A model generated the notes under the pieces. It searched no databases and had not been told where the DNA came from. It worked only from the letters and a program-made list of their open reading frames with translations. A stretch of DNA of 7,433 nt from CAYLNG01 sp964497855 (lineage in GTDB: Bacteria > Verrucomicrobiota > Kiritimatiellia > SS1-B-03-39 > UBA6053), in contig CAZCFM010000156.1 in assembly GCA_964497855.1 (NCBI GenBank), positions 1 to 7,433 on the forward strand, given 5' to 3'. Both the position numbers and the translations under genes were made by a program. Shown one piece after another: positions 6,215 through 7,433 of the stretch; positions within the stretch are counted from its first letter, which is position 1; every line of letters begins with the position of its first letter.

Positions 6215-7375
6215 GTGTCGACTCAACCTGCTTATCCTCTTCCCTCGCTTTTATCCTTCTCCGACGGCAGTCCTGTGTGCACGGCGGAAGCCTGGCGCCA
6301 ACGTCGTGAGGAGATTCTGCGGATGTTCGGCTCTGAAATCTATGGTGCGCCTCCGAGCGGGCTGCCGAGGGGCGGAATGCAGGTTCTGGACGTCGAACGG
6401 GGACCGGGCCCGCTGGGCTCCACGCGATTCCAGATCGATGTCCGCTTCGGCGCGGAGGCCTCGTTCGAGTTGCTGGTGTACCTTCCCGCCGCCACAAAGG
6501 CGCCGCGCGTTTTTCTGGGACTGAACTTTGGCGGAAACCACACGGTCCATCCGGACCCGGCCATCCGGCTGCCCCGCGCCTGGATTGCGGACTGGGAAGA
6601 AACGCAGGTGCGCGACCACCGCGCGACCGAGGCCGGGCGGGGCACCCGTTCCCGTCGCTGGCCGCTGGAAACGCTGCTCGCCCGGGGCTATGGACTCGCG
6701 ACCGTGCACGCCGGGGACCTTGCTCCCGATGCCCCTGCGCATCCACAAACCGATGCGTTCCGCAGCCTTTTCGACCCGGTTCCGGCGTCCTGGGGCACGA
6801 TCGGCATCTGGGCCTGGACGCTGAGCCGCGCCCTGGATGTCTTGCAAGGACGTTTAACATCCGGCCCCGTGATCCTCGTCGGCCATTCCCGCCTGGGCAA
6901 GACCGCGCTCTGGGCCTCGGCACAGGACGAACGTTTCGCGGGCGTCATCTCCAACGGCTCCGGCTGCATGGGGGCTTCCCTCAGCCGCAGCTTGTCGGGT
7001 GAACGCGTGCAGGATATTTTGAAATATTTTCCTTACTGGTTCAGCCCGCGGCTGACGGCCTACATCGGACGCGAGGATCTGTTGCCCGTGGACCAGCACA
7101 TGCTGCTCGCGCTGACCGCGCCGAGGCCGCTTTACGTCTCCAGCGCCGCGCAGGATCTCTGGGCCGATCCGCCCGGCGAATACGCCGCCTGGCGCGAAGC
7201 CGCCGACCTGTACCGTCTGTTGGAAAATGCCACGCTCCCGCCCGCCACGATGCCCGCCTGCGGACAGCCCCTGCATCTCGGCAAACTCGGCTACCACATC
7301 CGCGAGGGCCAGCACGACATTCTCCCCGAAAACTGGAATCACTTTTTGGATTTTTGGGATCAGCAGGCGCTTTGA
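6215..7375 (+). CDS. CE15-family glucuronoyl esterase-like alpha/beta hydrolase, no signal peptide
   Basis: The 386-residue product has the pattern of bacterial carbohydrate esterase family 15: an RREEILRMFGSEIYG start (residues about 30-44), WGTIGIWAWTLSRALD, the nucleophile S225 in GHSRLGKTALWA, LPVDQHMLLALTAPRP, SAAQDLWADP, and H367 in GYHIREGQHD. CE15 enzymes cleave the ester between 4-O-methyl-glucuronic acid of xylan and lignin alcohols. The classical catalytic Glu, 23 residues after the Ser in characterised members, is Gly here (G248 in ISNGSGC). D314 sits at the spacing of the alternative acid I recall from OtCE15A (Asp356, 89 after Ser267). An in-frame TGA at 6170-6172 rules out a longer N-terminus, so there is no classical signal peptide, which is unusual for an enzyme acting on plant cell wall. 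It may act on imported oligosaccharide esters. No terminator is evident in the 58 bases after the stop. Confidence 0.88.
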   Translation: MSTQPAYPLPSLLSFSDGSPVCTAEAWRQRREEILRMFGSEIYGAPPSGLPRGGMQVLDVERGPGPLGSTRFQIDVRFGAEASFELLVYLPAATKAPRVFLGLNFGGNHTVHPDPAIRLPRAWIADWEETQVRDHRATEAGRGTRSRRWPLETLLARGYGLATVHAGDLAPDAPAHPQTDAFRSLFDPVPASWGTIGIWAWTLSRALDVLQGRLTSGPVILVGHSRLGKTALWASAQDERFAGVISNGSGCMGASLSRSLSGERVQDILKYFPYWFSPRLTAYIGREDLLPVDQHMLLALTAPRPLYVSSAAQDLWADPPGEYAAWREAADLYRLLENATLPPATMPACGQPLHLGKLGYHIREGQHDILPENWNHFLDFWDQQAL

Positions 7376-7433
7376 GAAATCCCCGGTGTCAACCGCCGCG
7401 CCGTCGAGCGCTGTTACCGCAAAGACCCCTTCC

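Overview
The window is G+C-rich bacterial DNA carrying four protein-coding genes and one repeat-rich non-coding block. No rRNA, tRNA, CRISPR array, transposase or phage gene is visible. Three features suggest a Gram-negative polysaccharide degrader, possibly in the Planctomycetota/Verrucomicrobiota/Kiritimatiellota group: a tricorn-type protease with a signal peptide, a bacterial CE15 glucuronoyl esterase and an uncharacterised lipoprotein. This placement is an inference from gene content, not a taxonomic assignment.

Layout. Bases 1-461 are non-coding and contain stacked inverted and direct repeats: two diverged copies of a 46-bp hairpin-bearing repeat (110-155 and 413-458), a cloverleaf-like dyad with perfect 25-bp arms (200-334), and a 34-nt near-perfect hairpin (361-394). 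Three genes then lie on the minus strand, in transcription order: an uncharacterised lipoprotein with a second, C-terminal membrane anchor (5951-4557), an exported tricorn-family S41 peptidase (4450-1202), and a CPBP-family intramembrane protease (1205-462). The last two overlap by an ATGA and are probably translationally coupled. A 263-bp divergent intergenic region (5952-6214) carries promoter-like sequences facing both ways. The CE15-type esterase gene (6215-7375) runs rightward, and 58 bases without recognisable content follow it.

How the genes may work together. The tricorn homologue probably trims or degrades oligopeptides in the periplasm. The CPBP protein is a membrane protease expressed from the same message, so the pair looks like an envelope proteolysis unit; the lipoprotein upstream may share the transcript across a 106-bp gap. 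The CE15 gene is a separate transcription unit. It has no signal peptide, because an in-frame stop lies just upstream, and it has Gly where the classical catalytic Glu sits, with an Asp at the alternative acid position.

No obviously new multi-gene system is apparent. The least explained items are the repeat cluster at 110-458 and the doubly anchored lipoprotein.
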